The notes under the pieces: generated by a model | The model's database searches: none | What the model saw: only the letters and a program-made list of their open reading frames with translations | What the model was told of the DNA's origin: nothing | Assembly (NCBI RefSeq): GCF_001983105.1 | Contig: NZ_MOMC01000025.1 | Span: 53,102 to 59,422 of the forward strand | Reading direction: 5' to 3' | Length of the DNA stretch: 6,321 nt | Source of the DNA: Pseudofrankia asymbiotica | GTDB taxonomy: Bacteria > Actinomycetota > Actinomycetes > Frankiales > Frankiaceae | Made by a program: the position numbers and the translations under genes | Part shown: in pieces, positions 1-6,321 of the stretch | How positions within the stretch are numbered: the stretch's first letter is position 1 | How the letters are laid out: the number at the start of each line of letters is the position of its first letter

Positions 1-1041
1 CGCCTCGGCCGGAACCCCGGCGGCGACGAGCAGCGCGAGCGCGCCGAGGGCGTTGGCGACGTTGAACCGCCCGGGCAGCGGGACCTGGACCGGAACCTCC
101 AGCCCGCCGGGCCCCCGGGCGGTGAATGTGCTGCCCCGCTCGCCGATGGCCAGGTCGTCCGGCCACCAGTCGGCGGGCGGCTCGAGCGCGTAGGTGACGG
201 CTCCGGGGATCCGGGCGGCGAGCTCGGCCCCCCAGGCGCCGGCCGCCGCGTCGGTACCGATGACGGAGACGGCGGACCGCTCCGGCTCGAACAGCTTCGC
301 CTTCGCCTCGAAGTAGTCCCGCATCGTCGGGTGGTAGTCGAGGTGGTCCTGGCTGAGGTTGGTGAACAGCGCGCCCGCGAAGCGCAGCCCGTCGACGCGG
401 TGCTGGGCCAGCGCGTGGCTGGAGACCTCCATCGTCGCCGCCGTGACTCCGCGCTCGACCATCACCGCGAACAGCGCCTGCAGGTCGGCGGACTCCGGGG
501 TGGTGCGCACCGAGTCGATCCGCTCGTCGCCGACGCGGGTCTCGACGGTGCCGAGCAGCCCGGTGCGGTGGCCGGCGGCCCGCAGGCCCGCGTCGACGAG
601 GAACGCCGACGTGGTCTTGCCGTTGGTCCCGGTGATGCCGAGCAGGGTGAGCTGGCGTGACGGCTGGCCGTAGAGCCAGTCGGCGACCTGGGCGAGGTCG
701 CGGCGCGGGCTCGCGGTCACGACCACCGGCACGGCGGCGGCGTCACCGAGCATCGCCGCGCCCGCCGGGTCGGTGAGGACCGCTTCGGCGCCCGCGGCGA
801 GGGCGGCGGCGGCGAACGCGGCCCCGTGCGCGTGGGCACCGGGCAGCGCGGCGTACAGGTCGCCGCGGCGCACGGCGCGGGAGTCGTGGGTGACACCGCG
901 CAGCACGGCGTCGTCGGCGGCGAGGACCGGGGCACCGGGCGCGCCGGCGGACGCGAGCCTCCCGAGGCCGGCGAGCAGACCGCGCAGCTCGGTGAGCGTC
1001 CGCGCCGGCGAGTGGGCCGGGCGCAGGGCCGGAGAGGTCAC
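1..1041 (-). CDS. murE: UDP-MurNAc-tripeptide synthetase MurE, 3' end cut off by the window
   Basis: This Mur ligase adds the third stem-peptide residue to UDP-MurNAc-L-Ala-D-Glu in the cytoplasm, using ATP. Only 347 residues are present and no stop is reached; the family is usually about 500-535 residues. The N-terminal UDP-binding domain carries a DSR motif at residues 53-55 followed by GDLYAALPGAHAHG. The ATP-binding P-loop GTNGKTT is at 138-144, with TTPES at 180-184, MEVSSHAL at 204-211 and NLSQDHLDYH at 228-237. Lys247 aligns with the carbamylated lysine of E. coli MurE (K224), and GRFNVANAL (324-332) ends the visible part. The GTG start at 1041 follows AAGG with an 8-nt spacer. The C-terminal domain with the DNPR-type specificity motif lies outside the window, so meso-diaminopimelate as substrate is inferred from the probable actinomycete host. 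murE follows ftsI in the usual dcw order. Confidence 0.96.
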   Translation of the reverse strand, partial: MTSPALRPAHSPARTLTELRGLLAGLGRLASAGAPGAPVLAADDAVLRGVTHDSRAVRRGDLYAALPGAHAHGAAFAAAALAAGAEAVLTDPAGAAMLGDAAAVPVVVTASPRRDLAQVADWLYGQPSRQLTLLGITGTNGKTTSAFLVDAGLRAAGHRTGLLGTVETRVGDERIDSVRTTPESADLQALFAVMVERGVTAATMEVSSHALAQHRVDGLRFAGALFTNLSQDHLDYHPTMRDYFEAKAKLFEPERSAVSVIGTDAAAGAWGAELAARIPGAVTYALEPPADWWPDDLAIGERGSTFTARGPGGLEVPVQVPLPGRFNVANALGALALLVAAGVPAEA

Positions 1042-1166
1042 GCTGTCGACCTTAGTAGGGCACCTGACGACGCCCGACGCCTGCCGTGGGTGTCGCCGCG
1101 TGGCCGTGTCGGCAGCCCTGAGAAAGCCGGTCGCCGGGCACGCGAAGGAAGAGCGTTCTCGTACAT
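1038..1166 (-). CDS. Possible 42-aa leader or coupled small ORF upstream of murE (unproven)
   Basis: In the gap between ftsI and murE, an ATG at 1166 sits 6 nt after a good ribosome-binding sequence (GGAGGGG). It opens a frame of 42 codons that ends in TGA overlapping the murE GTG as GTGA, the same junction type used between the cluster's real genes. The peptide starts MYENALPSRARRPAFSG and is rich in Arg, Ser and Pro. It has no membrane segment, no cysteine and no family I recognise. Against it, about 15 of 41 sense codons end in A or T, including two CTA and two TCA codons, which is unlike the strongly G/C-ending codons of the neighbours. It could be a non-conserved translational coupler, a leader peptide, or chance. 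Confidence 0.25.
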   Translation of the reverse strand: MYENALPSRARRPAFSGLPTRPRGDTHGRRRASSGALLRSTA

Positions 1167-1208
1167 CCTTTGCCCCTCCAACGCGCGCTCATCGCTTCGG
1201 CCGCCCGC

Positions 1209-3323
1209 TCATCCGGTTGGCGGCGAGCCGCCCGCCGCCGGGTTCGTCCCCTGGACGGCGGCATCCGCCGGGGACCCGCCTGGTGGAGGCGCCACGCCGC
1301 CGGCGGCCTCACCGGCCCCGCCGGCCGTTGTCTGGCCGGTGGCCTCCCCGTCGGCGGCGGCGCCGGGCTGGGTAAGCGGCAGGTGGGGCGCCGCGGCGCC
1401 GGCCGGCGGCACGCCCAGCGTGGCGAGGGTGAAGGTCATCACCTTCTGGAACGCCGGCGCCGCGGCGACACCGCCGAAGTGCTCCACCTTCGGGTTGTCC
1501 AGGACGACGGCGATCACGACCCGCGGGTGGTCGGCCGGGGCGTAACCGATGAACGAGGAGACGTAGCTTCGCCCGTCCTTGCCGAGGTAACAGCCGCAGG
1601 ACGGGACGATCTGGTAGGCGGTGCCGGTCTTGCCCGCGACCCGGTAGCCGGGCACGGCGGCGGCGGGCGCGGTGCCGTGCGTCGTGATGACCTGCTCGAG
1701 CATGTCGGACAGCGTGCGCGCGGTCTGCTCGCTCACGACCCGCACGCCGGGCGCCCGCGGAGTCGGGACCATCGCGCCGCCGCTCGGGCCGATCGCGTCG
1801 ACCAGCCGCGGCGTCATCCGCACCCCGCCGTTGGCGATCGTCGCGTAGACCGACGCCATCTGCAGGGCCGTCACGCTCATCCCCTGGCCGAAGGCGATGG
1901 TGGCCGCCTGCGAGGTCGACCACTTCGTCGACGGGGCGAGCTGCCCGCCGCTCTCGCCGGGGAAGCCGAGCGCGGTGGGCTGGCCGAGGCCGAAGTCGCG
2001 CATCGTCGCCTCGAGGCCCACGGCGCCGACTTTCTCCGAGATCAGCACGGTGCCGATGTTGCTGGAGTGCGCGAGCACGCCAGCGGCGGTGAGCTGCAGC
2101 GTCCCGTGCGTCTCCGAGTCGCCGATCGACGAGCCGCCGCGGCGGATGCTCGGGGGGACCGTGACCGGGGTCGTCGGGGTGATCAGGCCGCGGTCGAGCG
2201 CGGCGGCCATCGGGATGACCTTTTCCACGCTGCCGGGCTCGAACGCGAACCCGGTGGCTCGATTGCCGAGCACGTCCTGATTGGCCTTGCCGACGTTGTT
2301 CGGGTCGAAGTCGGGCGAGTCGGCCATCGCGAGGATGTCCCCGGTGCGCGGATCCAAGATCACGATGGTGCCGGCGGCGGCCTGGTTCTCGCGCACCGCG
2401 TCGGCGATCGCCGTCTGCGCCTCCCACTGGATGTCGGTGTCCAGGGTGAGCCGCAGGTCGGAGCCCTCGACGGGAGCCTTCTCGCTGTTGCCCGCCGACG
2501 GGATCTCCCGGCCGGCCGGGTCGGTCTCCAGCCGGCTGACGCCGTCCTTGCCGCGCAGCACGCTGTCATAGGCGAGCTCGATCCCGCCGTTGCCCACCAG
2601 CAGGTCGTTGTCGCCGAAGCGGGTGTAACCGACGACGCCCCCCGCCACCGTGTCGTTCGGGTAGACCCGGCGGCGCTCGTCGAGCACGCCGACGCCCTTG
2701 AGCTTCAGCTTCGTTACCTTCGCCTCGACGTCGGGGTCCAGCCCTCTGGCGATGTAGACGAACAGCAGCTTGCGGTCCCGGGTGATCCGCTTCTCGATCG
2801 CGTCCTTCGGCAGCCCGACCAGAGGAGCGAGCTTCGCGGCGACGGCGGCGGGGTCGTCGATGACGCTGGGGTTGGCGTACACGGAACGCGCGTCGATGTC
2901 CTGGGCGAGCGTCGCCCCGTGCCGGTCGGTGATCTCGCCCCGGACCGCCGGCAGCGTGACCTCGTGCATCCGCTGCTGCTCCGCCTGACGGGCGTAGGTG
3001 CCGGCGTTGAAGCCCTGCAGCTGGGTCAGCCGAATGGCGAGCACGAGCAGCACCAGCACCAGCACGACGACGCCGATGCGCAGCCTGCGCCGCGAGCTGG
3101 CCAGCGCGCGCCGGCGCGGCCCGCGCGCGGGCCGGCGCCGCGGCCGCTGGTCACCGGGAACCCGGCGCCCGGTGGCCGCCCGCGCCGCCGCCGCGCGGGC
3201 CGCGGCCGTGCGCGCGTGGTCGCTCCTGGTCGGCCGGCCGGCACGCGCGGAGCCGGTCCGCGTCCCCTCCGTCACCAGCCGCAGGCGTGTGCGGCCCCCG
3301 GGCGGCAGGAGCGTGGAGCTCAC
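1209..3323 (-). CDS. ftsI: Septal peptidoglycan transpeptidase FtsI (PBP3-type class B penicillin-binding protein)
   Basis: This bitopic membrane enzyme crosslinks septal peptidoglycan through its extracytoplasmic transpeptidase domain, working with FtsW and the FtsL/FtsQ/DivIC group. It is 704 residues long. Residues 1-80 are a basic, Ala/Arg-rich cytoplasmic region. One transmembrane helix spans about 82-99. The PBP dimerisation domain begins near 121 with RGEITDR at 128-134. The transpeptidase domain has the catalytic SxxK as Ser365-V-E-Lys368, SxN as S420-S-N422 and KTGT at 565-568. No PASTA domain is visible. The C-terminus from about 641 is a Gly/Ala/Pro-rich, probably disordered tail. 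The only cysteines are C576 and C578, just after KTGT. The GTG start at 3323 overlaps the ftsL stop as GTGA, so translation is probably coupled. A 167-bp gap separates it from murE. Confidence 0.97.
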   Translation of the reverse strand: MSSTLLPPGGRTRLRLVTEGTRTGSARAGRPTRSDHARTAAARAAAARAATGRRVPGDQRPRRRPARGPRRRALASSRRRLRIGVVVLVLVLLVLAIRLTQLQGFNAGTYARQAEQQRMHEVTLPAVRGEITDRHGATLAQDIDARSVYANPSVIDDPAAVAAKLAPLVGLPKDAIEKRITRDRKLLFVYIARGLDPDVEAKVTKLKLKGVGVLDERRRVYPNDTVAGGVVGYTRFGDNDLLVGNGGIELAYDSVLRGKDGVSRLETDPAGREIPSAGNSEKAPVEGSDLRLTLDTDIQWEAQTAIADAVRENQAAAGTIVILDPRTGDILAMADSPDFDPNNVGKANQDVLGNRATGFAFEPGSVEKVIPMAAALDRGLITPTTPVTVPPSIRRGGSSIGDSETHGTLQLTAAGVLAHSSNIGTVLISEKVGAVGLEATMRDFGLGQPTALGFPGESGGQLAPSTKWSTSQAATIAFGQGMSVTALQMASVYATIANGGVRMTPRLVDAIGPSGGAMVPTPRAPGVRVVSEQTARTLSDMLEQVITTHGTAPAAAVPGYRVAGKTGTAYQIVPSCGCYLGKDGRSYVSSFIGYAPADHPRVVIAVVLDNPKVEHFGGVAAAPAFQKVMTFTLATLGVPPAGAAAPHLPLTQPGAAADGEATGQTTAGGAGEAAGGVAPPPGGSPADAAVQGTNPAAGGSPPTG

Positions 3324-4039
3324 CGCCCGGAGGTCCCCGCGCCGGAGGGCTGCCCGGCCGCCCCGTCGGCGGCCGGCTGCCCCTGCTCCTGTCCCTGGCT
3401 GGCCGGGGTCGCGGTCGCGGCCGGCTGGCCCGGCGCCGGGACGACGTAGAGGATGACGCCGCCGTTCGCGTCCCCGCCGCCGGCGACCACCCGGGCGCCA
3501 GACGGCAGCGGGGCGCCAGGCGGCCGGTACTCGGGCAACTCGCCGGGCGCCATCCCGAGGGCCTGCGCCCGCGCGGCGAGCGCGCCCGGCGCCGACAGCC
3601 GGTCGGACTGGACCGAGAGTGCCTCCTCCTCGTCCGCGAGCGCGGAGGAGGTGCTCTGCAGCGAGTGCTCCTGGAACGCGTTCTCACTGAGCGAGGTGTT
3701 CAGCAGCAGCAGGCAGACGAGCCCGCTGCCCATGAGTACGAGCAGCAGGATCACGAACGGGGCCCGAGGCGCCCGCTGCGACCGGGCGGCCTTGGCCCGG
3801 GCTCGCGCCAGCGCCGTCGGTCCCGGCGCCGGGGTGGCCCGCGGCCCGGGCCTGGCGGCTGGCCGCGCCGCCGGCGCGGCGGCGGCGGCCGACTGCCCCA
3901 CGCGGCGGGGTCGCGGCTGGCGTGCCGGTGGCTGGCGAGCCGGGCGCGGCGCCGGAGCCGGGGCAGGGGACGACTGCGGTGCCAACGCGGTCGCGCCGGC
4001 CGACATCGGCAGCTGTTCGTCGTTCGGCGCGGCGGTCAT
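3320..4039 (-). CDS. ftsL: FtsL-like bitopic cell division protein
   Basis: FtsL is a small membrane protein that joins DivIC/FtsB and FtsQ in the divisome and helps activate FtsWI. This one has 239 residues, longer than most FtsL proteins because of low-complexity ends. Residues 1-93 form a cytoplasmic stretch rich in Pro, Ala and Arg. A single transmembrane helix lies at about 94-114. A heptad-like extracytoplasmic segment follows at about 115-150, then [14 protein letters not shown] (158-171), a sequence style common just after the coiled coil of FtsL/DivIC proteins. The end from about 201 is rich in Pro, Gly, Gln and Ala. The ATG overlaps the rsmH stop as ATGA and is preceded by GGGGAGGA, and its own stop overlaps the ftsI start. 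The assignment rests on topology and position between rsmH and ftsI, because FtsL sequence is poorly conserved. Confidence 0.87.
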   Translation of the reverse strand: MTAAPNDEQLPMSAGATALAPQSSPAPAPAPRPARQPPARQPRPRRVGQSAAAAAPAARPAARPGPRATPAPGPTALARARAKAARSQRAPRAPFVILLLVLMGSGLVCLLLLNTSLSENAFQEHSLQSTSSALADEEEALSVQSDRLSAPGALAARAQALGMAPGELPEYRPPGAPLPSGARVVAGGGDANGGVILYVVPAPGQPAATATPASQGQEQGQPAADGAAGQPSGAGTSGR

Positions 4040-5046
4040 GAGGTTCCTCCCCTGAAGCTTCCCGTTCTTCCCGTGGCGGTGGCCGGGCGTCTTCCTGCGG
4101 CGGCTGGGCGGACCCGCTCGGCGGCGCGCAGCCGGGCGGACGCGGACCGCGGGTTCGCCGTCACCTCCTCCTCGGACGCGGCCTGCGACCCACGGGTGAG
4201 CAGCCGGAAGGTCGGCTCGGCCTCGGGGGGTACCACCGGCAGGTCGGGTGGTACCTGGCTGGTGGTCACCTCCACCAGCGCCCGCTTCACCATCCGGTCC
4301 TCCAGTGAGTGGTAGGCGAGCACGGCGATCCGGCCACCCACCGCGAGCCGGTCGAGCGAGGCGGGCAGGGCCCGGTCCAGCACGTCCAGCTCGCCGTTGA
4401 CCTCGATGCGCAGCGCCTGGAACGTGCGCTTGGCCGGGTTCCCGCCCGTGCGCCGCGCCGCCGCCGGGATCGCCGCGCGCACCAGCTCGACGAGCCGGGC
4501 CGAGGTGGTGAACGGCTGTCTGGCCCGTTCGGCCGCCACCGCGGCGGCGATCCGCCGGGCGAACGGCTCCTCGCCGTAGCGGCGCAGCACCCGGGCGAGC
4601 GATGCCTCGTCGTAGGTGTTGAGGATGTCGGCCGCGGTGCGCGGGCCTGTCGTGTCCATCCGCATGTCCAGGGGGGCGTCCCGCGAGTAGGCGAAGCCGC
4701 GGTCGTCGGTGTCCAGCTGCAGCGAGGAGACGCCGAGGTCGAACAGCACCGCCTGCACGGCCCGGATGCCCAGGCCGTCCAGCACGTCCGGCAGCTCGTC
4801 GTAGACGGCGTGCGCGAACTCGACCCGCCCGGCGGCGAAGTCGAGCCGGTCGCGACTGGCGGCCAGCGCCTGCGGGTCACGGTCCAGGCCGACCAGCCGC
4901 AGCTCGGGCAGCTCGCGCAGCAGCGCCTCGGCGTGCCCGCCGAGGCCGAGGGTGGCGTCGACGGCGACGGCGCCAGGCTGGCGTAACGCCGGGGTGAGCA
5001 GCGCGCGGACCCGGTCCAGCAGGACCGGGATGTGGCTGGCCTGCAC
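4036..5046 (-). CDS. rsmH: 16S rRNA (cytosine-1402 N4)-methyltransferase RsmH (MraW)
   Basis: RsmH uses S-adenosylmethionine to methylate N4 of C1402 in the decoding centre of 16S rRNA. The chosen product has 336 residues, normal for actinobacterial members. Family motifs run in order: HIPVLL at 5-10, the SAM-binding [15 protein letters not shown] at 29-43, LDRDP at 54-58, FDLGVSS at 102-108, [15 protein letters not shown] at 117-131, [15 protein letters not shown] at 203-217, [10 protein letters not shown] at 245-254 and [14 protein letters not shown] at 298-311. The frame is open upstream to a GTG at 5382, but that 112-codon extension is low-complexity and resembles no RsmH. The GTG at 5046 has GAGAAGGG nine bases upstream and sits four residues before the conserved HIPVL, so I chose it. 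The TGA overlaps the ftsL ATG. Confidence 0.96.
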   Translation of the reverse strand: MQASHIPVLLDRVRALLTPALRQPGAVAVDATLGLGGHAEALLRELPELRLVGLDRDPQALAASRDRLDFAAGRVEFAHAVYDELPDVLDGLGIRAVQAVLFDLGVSSLQLDTDDRGFAYSRDAPLDMRMDTTGPRTAADILNTYDEASLARVLRRYGEEPFARRIAAAVAAERARQPFTTSARLVELVRAAIPAAARRTGGNPAKRTFQALRIEVNGELDVLDRALPASLDRLAVGGRIAVLAYHSLEDRMVKRALVEVTTSQVPPDLPVVPPEAEPTFRLLTRGSQAASEEEVTANPRSASARLRAAERVRPAAAGRRPATATGRTGSFRGGTS

Positions 5047-5055
5047 CGCTCGCCG

Positions 5056-5063
5056 CCCTTCTC
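5056..5063 (-). promoter_or_regulatory. Ribosome-binding site that fixes the rsmH start
   Basis: GAGAAGGG lies nine bases before the GTG at 5046. It supports this start over the upstream in-frame GTG at 5382. A second purine run, AGGAAGGG, lies slightly further upstream at 5071-5078 and does not serve an obvious in-frame start. Confidence 0.65.
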
Positions 5064-5440
5064 GACTGGACCCTTCCTGACCGGTCCCTCGCGGCCGGGG
5101 CGCCCAGCGGACGGAGCACGCACGCACGCGACTGCCCGTGTCGACGCCATCCGGTGGGATGGCCGAGGGCCGCTGGGCGCGTACCGGAGGCGGCGCACCC
5201 GCGGGAGGAACGAGCAGGTTCGGCGTGCGCCCAGGTCCCGCCCCGCCGGGCCGCCGGGCGCCGGGGAAGTGGCGCCCGGAGGCAGGCGGGGGGAGAACTC
5301 GACACGCGACGGCCGTCTGTTCCGCTTGTTGAGGGTTCCGCTGGCTGAGGCCACCGGGGGGCGGGGTCACCCGTCGGGTCACCTGGTCGCGTCCTCGCCG
5401 GCCAGCCGGGCCCGCCGCGGGTCGGGGCCGCGGGCCGCGG

Positions 5441-5466
5441 GGAGCACCCAGAGGTGCGGGTGCTCC
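5441..5466 (-). terminator. Strong hairpin after mraZ: candidate terminator or attenuator
   Basis: GGAGCACCC and GGGTGCTCC form a perfect 9-bp stem around an 8-base loop, starting 49 bases after the mraZ stop. No T-tract follows; instead the transcript continues into more GC-rich inverted repeats at 5409-5440. Actinomycete terminators often lack a U-tail, so termination or partial attenuation before rsmH is plausible. The stem is near-symmetric, so its direction is assigned only from the genes around it. An RNA-stabilising or processing structure is an alternative. Confidence 0.5.
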
Positions 5467-5514
5467 TGGAGCTTGGTATTGCGAGCGTCCCTGGGCAGCA
5501 CGTGCCCTGGAGCG

Positions 5515-5946
5515 CTATATGACGCCGGGCAGCACCTCCTCGGACAGCTCCGCGAAGCTCTCCTCCTGCTCGGTCAGGTAGGTCGTCCACCGCTGCGCGT
5601 CCCAGATCTCGACCCGGGTGTTCGCACCGTTGACGACGCAGTCGCGGGCCAGCCCGGCGTACTCACGCAGCGCCTGCGGGATGTTGATCCGGCCCTGTCT
5701 GTCGGGAACGTCATCGCTCGCCGAGGAGAAGAAGACCCGGCTGTAGTCGCGCAACGACTTCGTCGTAACCGGCGCAGTACGCAGCGACTCGCTGATTCTG
5801 GAGAACTCGGCCAGGGGGAACACATAAAGACAGCGTTCCTGCCCTTTGGTAATCACGAGCCCTCCCTCCAGCTCCTCACGGAACTTCGCGGGCAGCGTGA
5901 GCCGGCCCTTGTCGTCCAGGCGCGGGGAGTGGCTACCGAGAAACAC
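5515..5946 (-). CDS. mraZ: Transcriptional regulator MraZ
   Basis: MraZ is a DNA-binding protein of the SpoVT/AbrB fold that forms ring-shaped oligomers and, in studied bacteria, controls its own dcw operon through short direct repeats upstream of mraZ. The product has 143 residues, the normal length. Both half-domains are intact with their DxxxR signatures: D11-DKG-R15 inside [16 protein letters not shown], and D82-RQG-R86 inside [10 protein letters not shown]. The Glu-rich C-terminus ends near EVLPGVI. The GTG start at 5946 gives the conserved opening [11 protein letters not shown] and is preceded by GAGGAGG with a 7-nt gap. It is the first gene of the cluster, and a matching repeat array lies about 105 bases upstream. 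It is separated from rsmH by a long structured gap. Confidence 0.98.
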   Translation of the reverse strand: MFLGSHSPRLDDKGRLTLPAKFREELEGGLVITKGQERCLYVFPLAEFSRISESLRTAPVTTKSLRDYSRVFFSSASDDVPDRQGRINIPQALREYAGLARDCVVNGANTRVEIWDAQRWTTYLTEQEESFAELSEEVLPGVI

Positions 5947-5953
5947 CGGCGCC

Positions 5954-5960
5954 CCTCCTC
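5954..5960 (-). promoter_or_regulatory. Strong ribosome-binding site of mraZ
   Basis: GAGGAGG stands seven bases before the GTG at 5946. It confirms the start that yields the conserved MFLG N-terminus. Confidence 0.75.
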
Positions 5961-6050
5961 GCTCACCAGCACGGGGTCATGCGCCGCGGCCGACGGTCTC
6001 CCCACAGATCCCGCTCATCGGTCCCGCAAACAGCCCATCAGTCCGTCGTC

Positions 6051-6090
6051 GTTCCCCCACTGCGCGCCACTGTACCCCACTATCCCCCAC
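6051..6090 (-). promoter_or_regulatory. Four 10-bp direct repeats, likely MraZ-binding operator
   Basis: Reading toward mraZ, four consecutive decamers each begin with GTGG: GTGGGGGATA, GTGGGGTACA, GTGGCGCGCA and GTGGGGGAAC. The register is exact, one DNA turn per repeat. E. coli MraZ is known to bind direct TGGGN repeats spaced by 5 nt upstream of mraZ; here the same spacing appears as TGGGG, TGGGG, TGGCG and TGGGG. The third copy is degenerate. Further isolated GTGGGG copies lie at 6125-6131 and 6000-6005, outside the register. Autorepression of the cluster by MraZ is inferred from this match and from the adjacent mraZ gene. Confidence 0.75.
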
Positions 6091-6097
6091 CCGACAC
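6069..6097 (-). promoter_or_regulatory. Candidate mraZ promoter overlapping the repeat array (weak)
   Basis: TACAGT at 6074-6069 fits the actinobacterial -10 pattern TANNNT. Seventeen bases upstream lies GTGTCG at 6097-6092, a poor match to TTGAC. If this is used, transcription would begin near 6062, inside the repeats, with a leader of about 115 bases. That would let bound MraZ block the polymerase. GATAGT at 6084-6079 is an alternative -10. The call rests mainly on position. Confidence 0.3.
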
Positions 6098-6321
6098 CCC
6101 CGCGACACCCCGAGGAGGTGGCTTCCCCCACCGCGCCGCGGGGCTGGCACGACGCCGTTCCGCGTGCCCTCCGGCTCCCGGGAGGACCAGGCTCCGCACA
6201 GCGAAGAAGTGCGCCAATTCGACGGACGTAAAGGCGGCACAATCTGGTCACGGGCCATCACCGTCACCGATAGGGCGCACAGGTGCCACACAGGTTCCGT
6301 GATGGAGTCCACCGACATGGG
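6091..6321. other. Sequence upstream of the mraZ operator, no gene seen
   Basis: I see no supported gene here. A minus-strand frame of 113 codons from 6318 would run through the repeat array and has no recognisable family. The stretch contains the short inverted repeat GGTGG/CCACC at 6117-6132, which includes one extra GTGGGG copy. It also has a 7-base direct repeat CACAGGT at 6278-6284 and 6289-6295. The base composition is less extreme than in the genes, as expected for a promoter-side intergenic region. Whether an upstream gene ends just beyond 6321 cannot be told. Confidence 0.5.

Larger units (their letters stand above)
5047..5514. other. 468-bp non-coding gap between mraZ and rsmH
   Basis: No credible gene lies here on either strand. 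The open frame continuous with rsmH uses many A/T-ending codons (for example CCT CAA CAA) and encodes Pro/Arg/Gly-rich low-complexity sequence. The half next to mraZ contains several inverted repeats: GGGCA/TGCCC at 5493-5507, the strong hairpin at 5441-5466, the palindrome CCGCGG-C-CCGCGG at 5428-5440, and GGCCCGC/GCGGGCC at 5409-5436. The half next to rsmH probably acts as a 5' leader. I cannot identify a confident -35/-10 pair for a separate rsmH promoter. The length of the gap contrasts with the overlapping junctions downstream and suggests that rsmH-ftsL-ftsI expression can be set apart from mraZ. Confidence 0.6.

Noticed and set aside
1126..1139. Possible hairpin after ftsI
   Set aside because: Only a 4-bp CCGG/CCGG stem is seen, too weak to call a terminator, and murE follows closely on the same strand.
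1170..3449. Plus-strand open frame of 759 codons antisense to ftsI
   Set aside because: It is a high-GC shadow of ftsI, full of Arg/Gly/Ala/Asp runs with no family motifs, while the opposite strand has all FtsI motifs in order.
5116..5130. Short GCAC tandem run
   Set aside because: It has fewer than four full units in a GC-rich gap, consistent with chance.
5047..5382. N-terminal extension of rsmH to the GTG at 5382
   Set aside because: The extension is Pro/Arg/Gly-rich with poor codon bias. The family starts just before HIPVL, where the GTG at 5046 has a good ribosome-binding site.
5032..6231. Plus-strand open frame of 399 codons across mraZ and both flanking gaps
   Set aside because: It is antisense to intact mraZ, low-complexity, and runs through the repeat array and hairpins.
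5977..6318. Minus-strand 113-codon frame upstream of mraZ
   Set aside because: It runs through the MraZ-type repeat array and candidate promoter, and its product matches nothing I recognise. A remote chance remains that its 5' part is coding.
1..6321. Search for a novel defence, mobile, CRISPR or biosynthetic system
   Set aside because: All supported genes belong to the conserved dcw cluster in standard order. No transposase, integrase, array or tRNA is visible.

Overview
The window carries the start of a dcw (division and cell wall) cluster, read entirely on the minus strand. From right to left the order is mraZ, rsmH (mraW), ftsL, ftsI and the first two thirds of murE, which runs off the left edge. 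Very high G+C, GTG starts, proline/alanine/arginine-rich cytoplasmic tails and this gene order point to a filamentous or related actinomycete. The protein sequences look Frankia-like to me, but that is recognition from memory and not a search result.

Layout: 6091-6321 is upstream sequence with no convincing gene. At 6051-6090 lie four GTGGGG-type repeats in strict 10-bp register, a likely MraZ autoregulatory operator over a candidate promoter. mraZ follows at 5515-5946. A 468-bp gap (5047-5514) contains a perfect 9-bp-stem hairpin and further GC-rich inverted repeats. rsmH (4036-5046), ftsL (3320-4039) and ftsI (1209-3323) are chained by 4-bp ATGA and GTGA overlaps. A 167-bp gap follows; it contains a possible 42-codon reading frame whose stop overlaps the GTG start of murE. 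murE occupies 1041-1 and lacks its C-terminal part here.

How the genes work together: MraZ is the cluster's transcription regulator. RsmH methylates 16S rRNA. FtsL and FtsI are membrane parts of the divisome, FtsI being the septal transpeptidase that crosslinks peptidoglycan. MurE adds the third amino acid to the cytoplasmic peptidoglycan precursor.

Novelty: this is a conserved housekeeping region, and I see no undescribed system, mobile element, CRISPR array or RNA gene. The items most worth a second look are the four-copy MraZ repeat array, the hairpin cluster between mraZ and rsmH, the small frame coupled to murE, and the lone extracytoplasmic Cys-Gly-Cys pair in FtsI.
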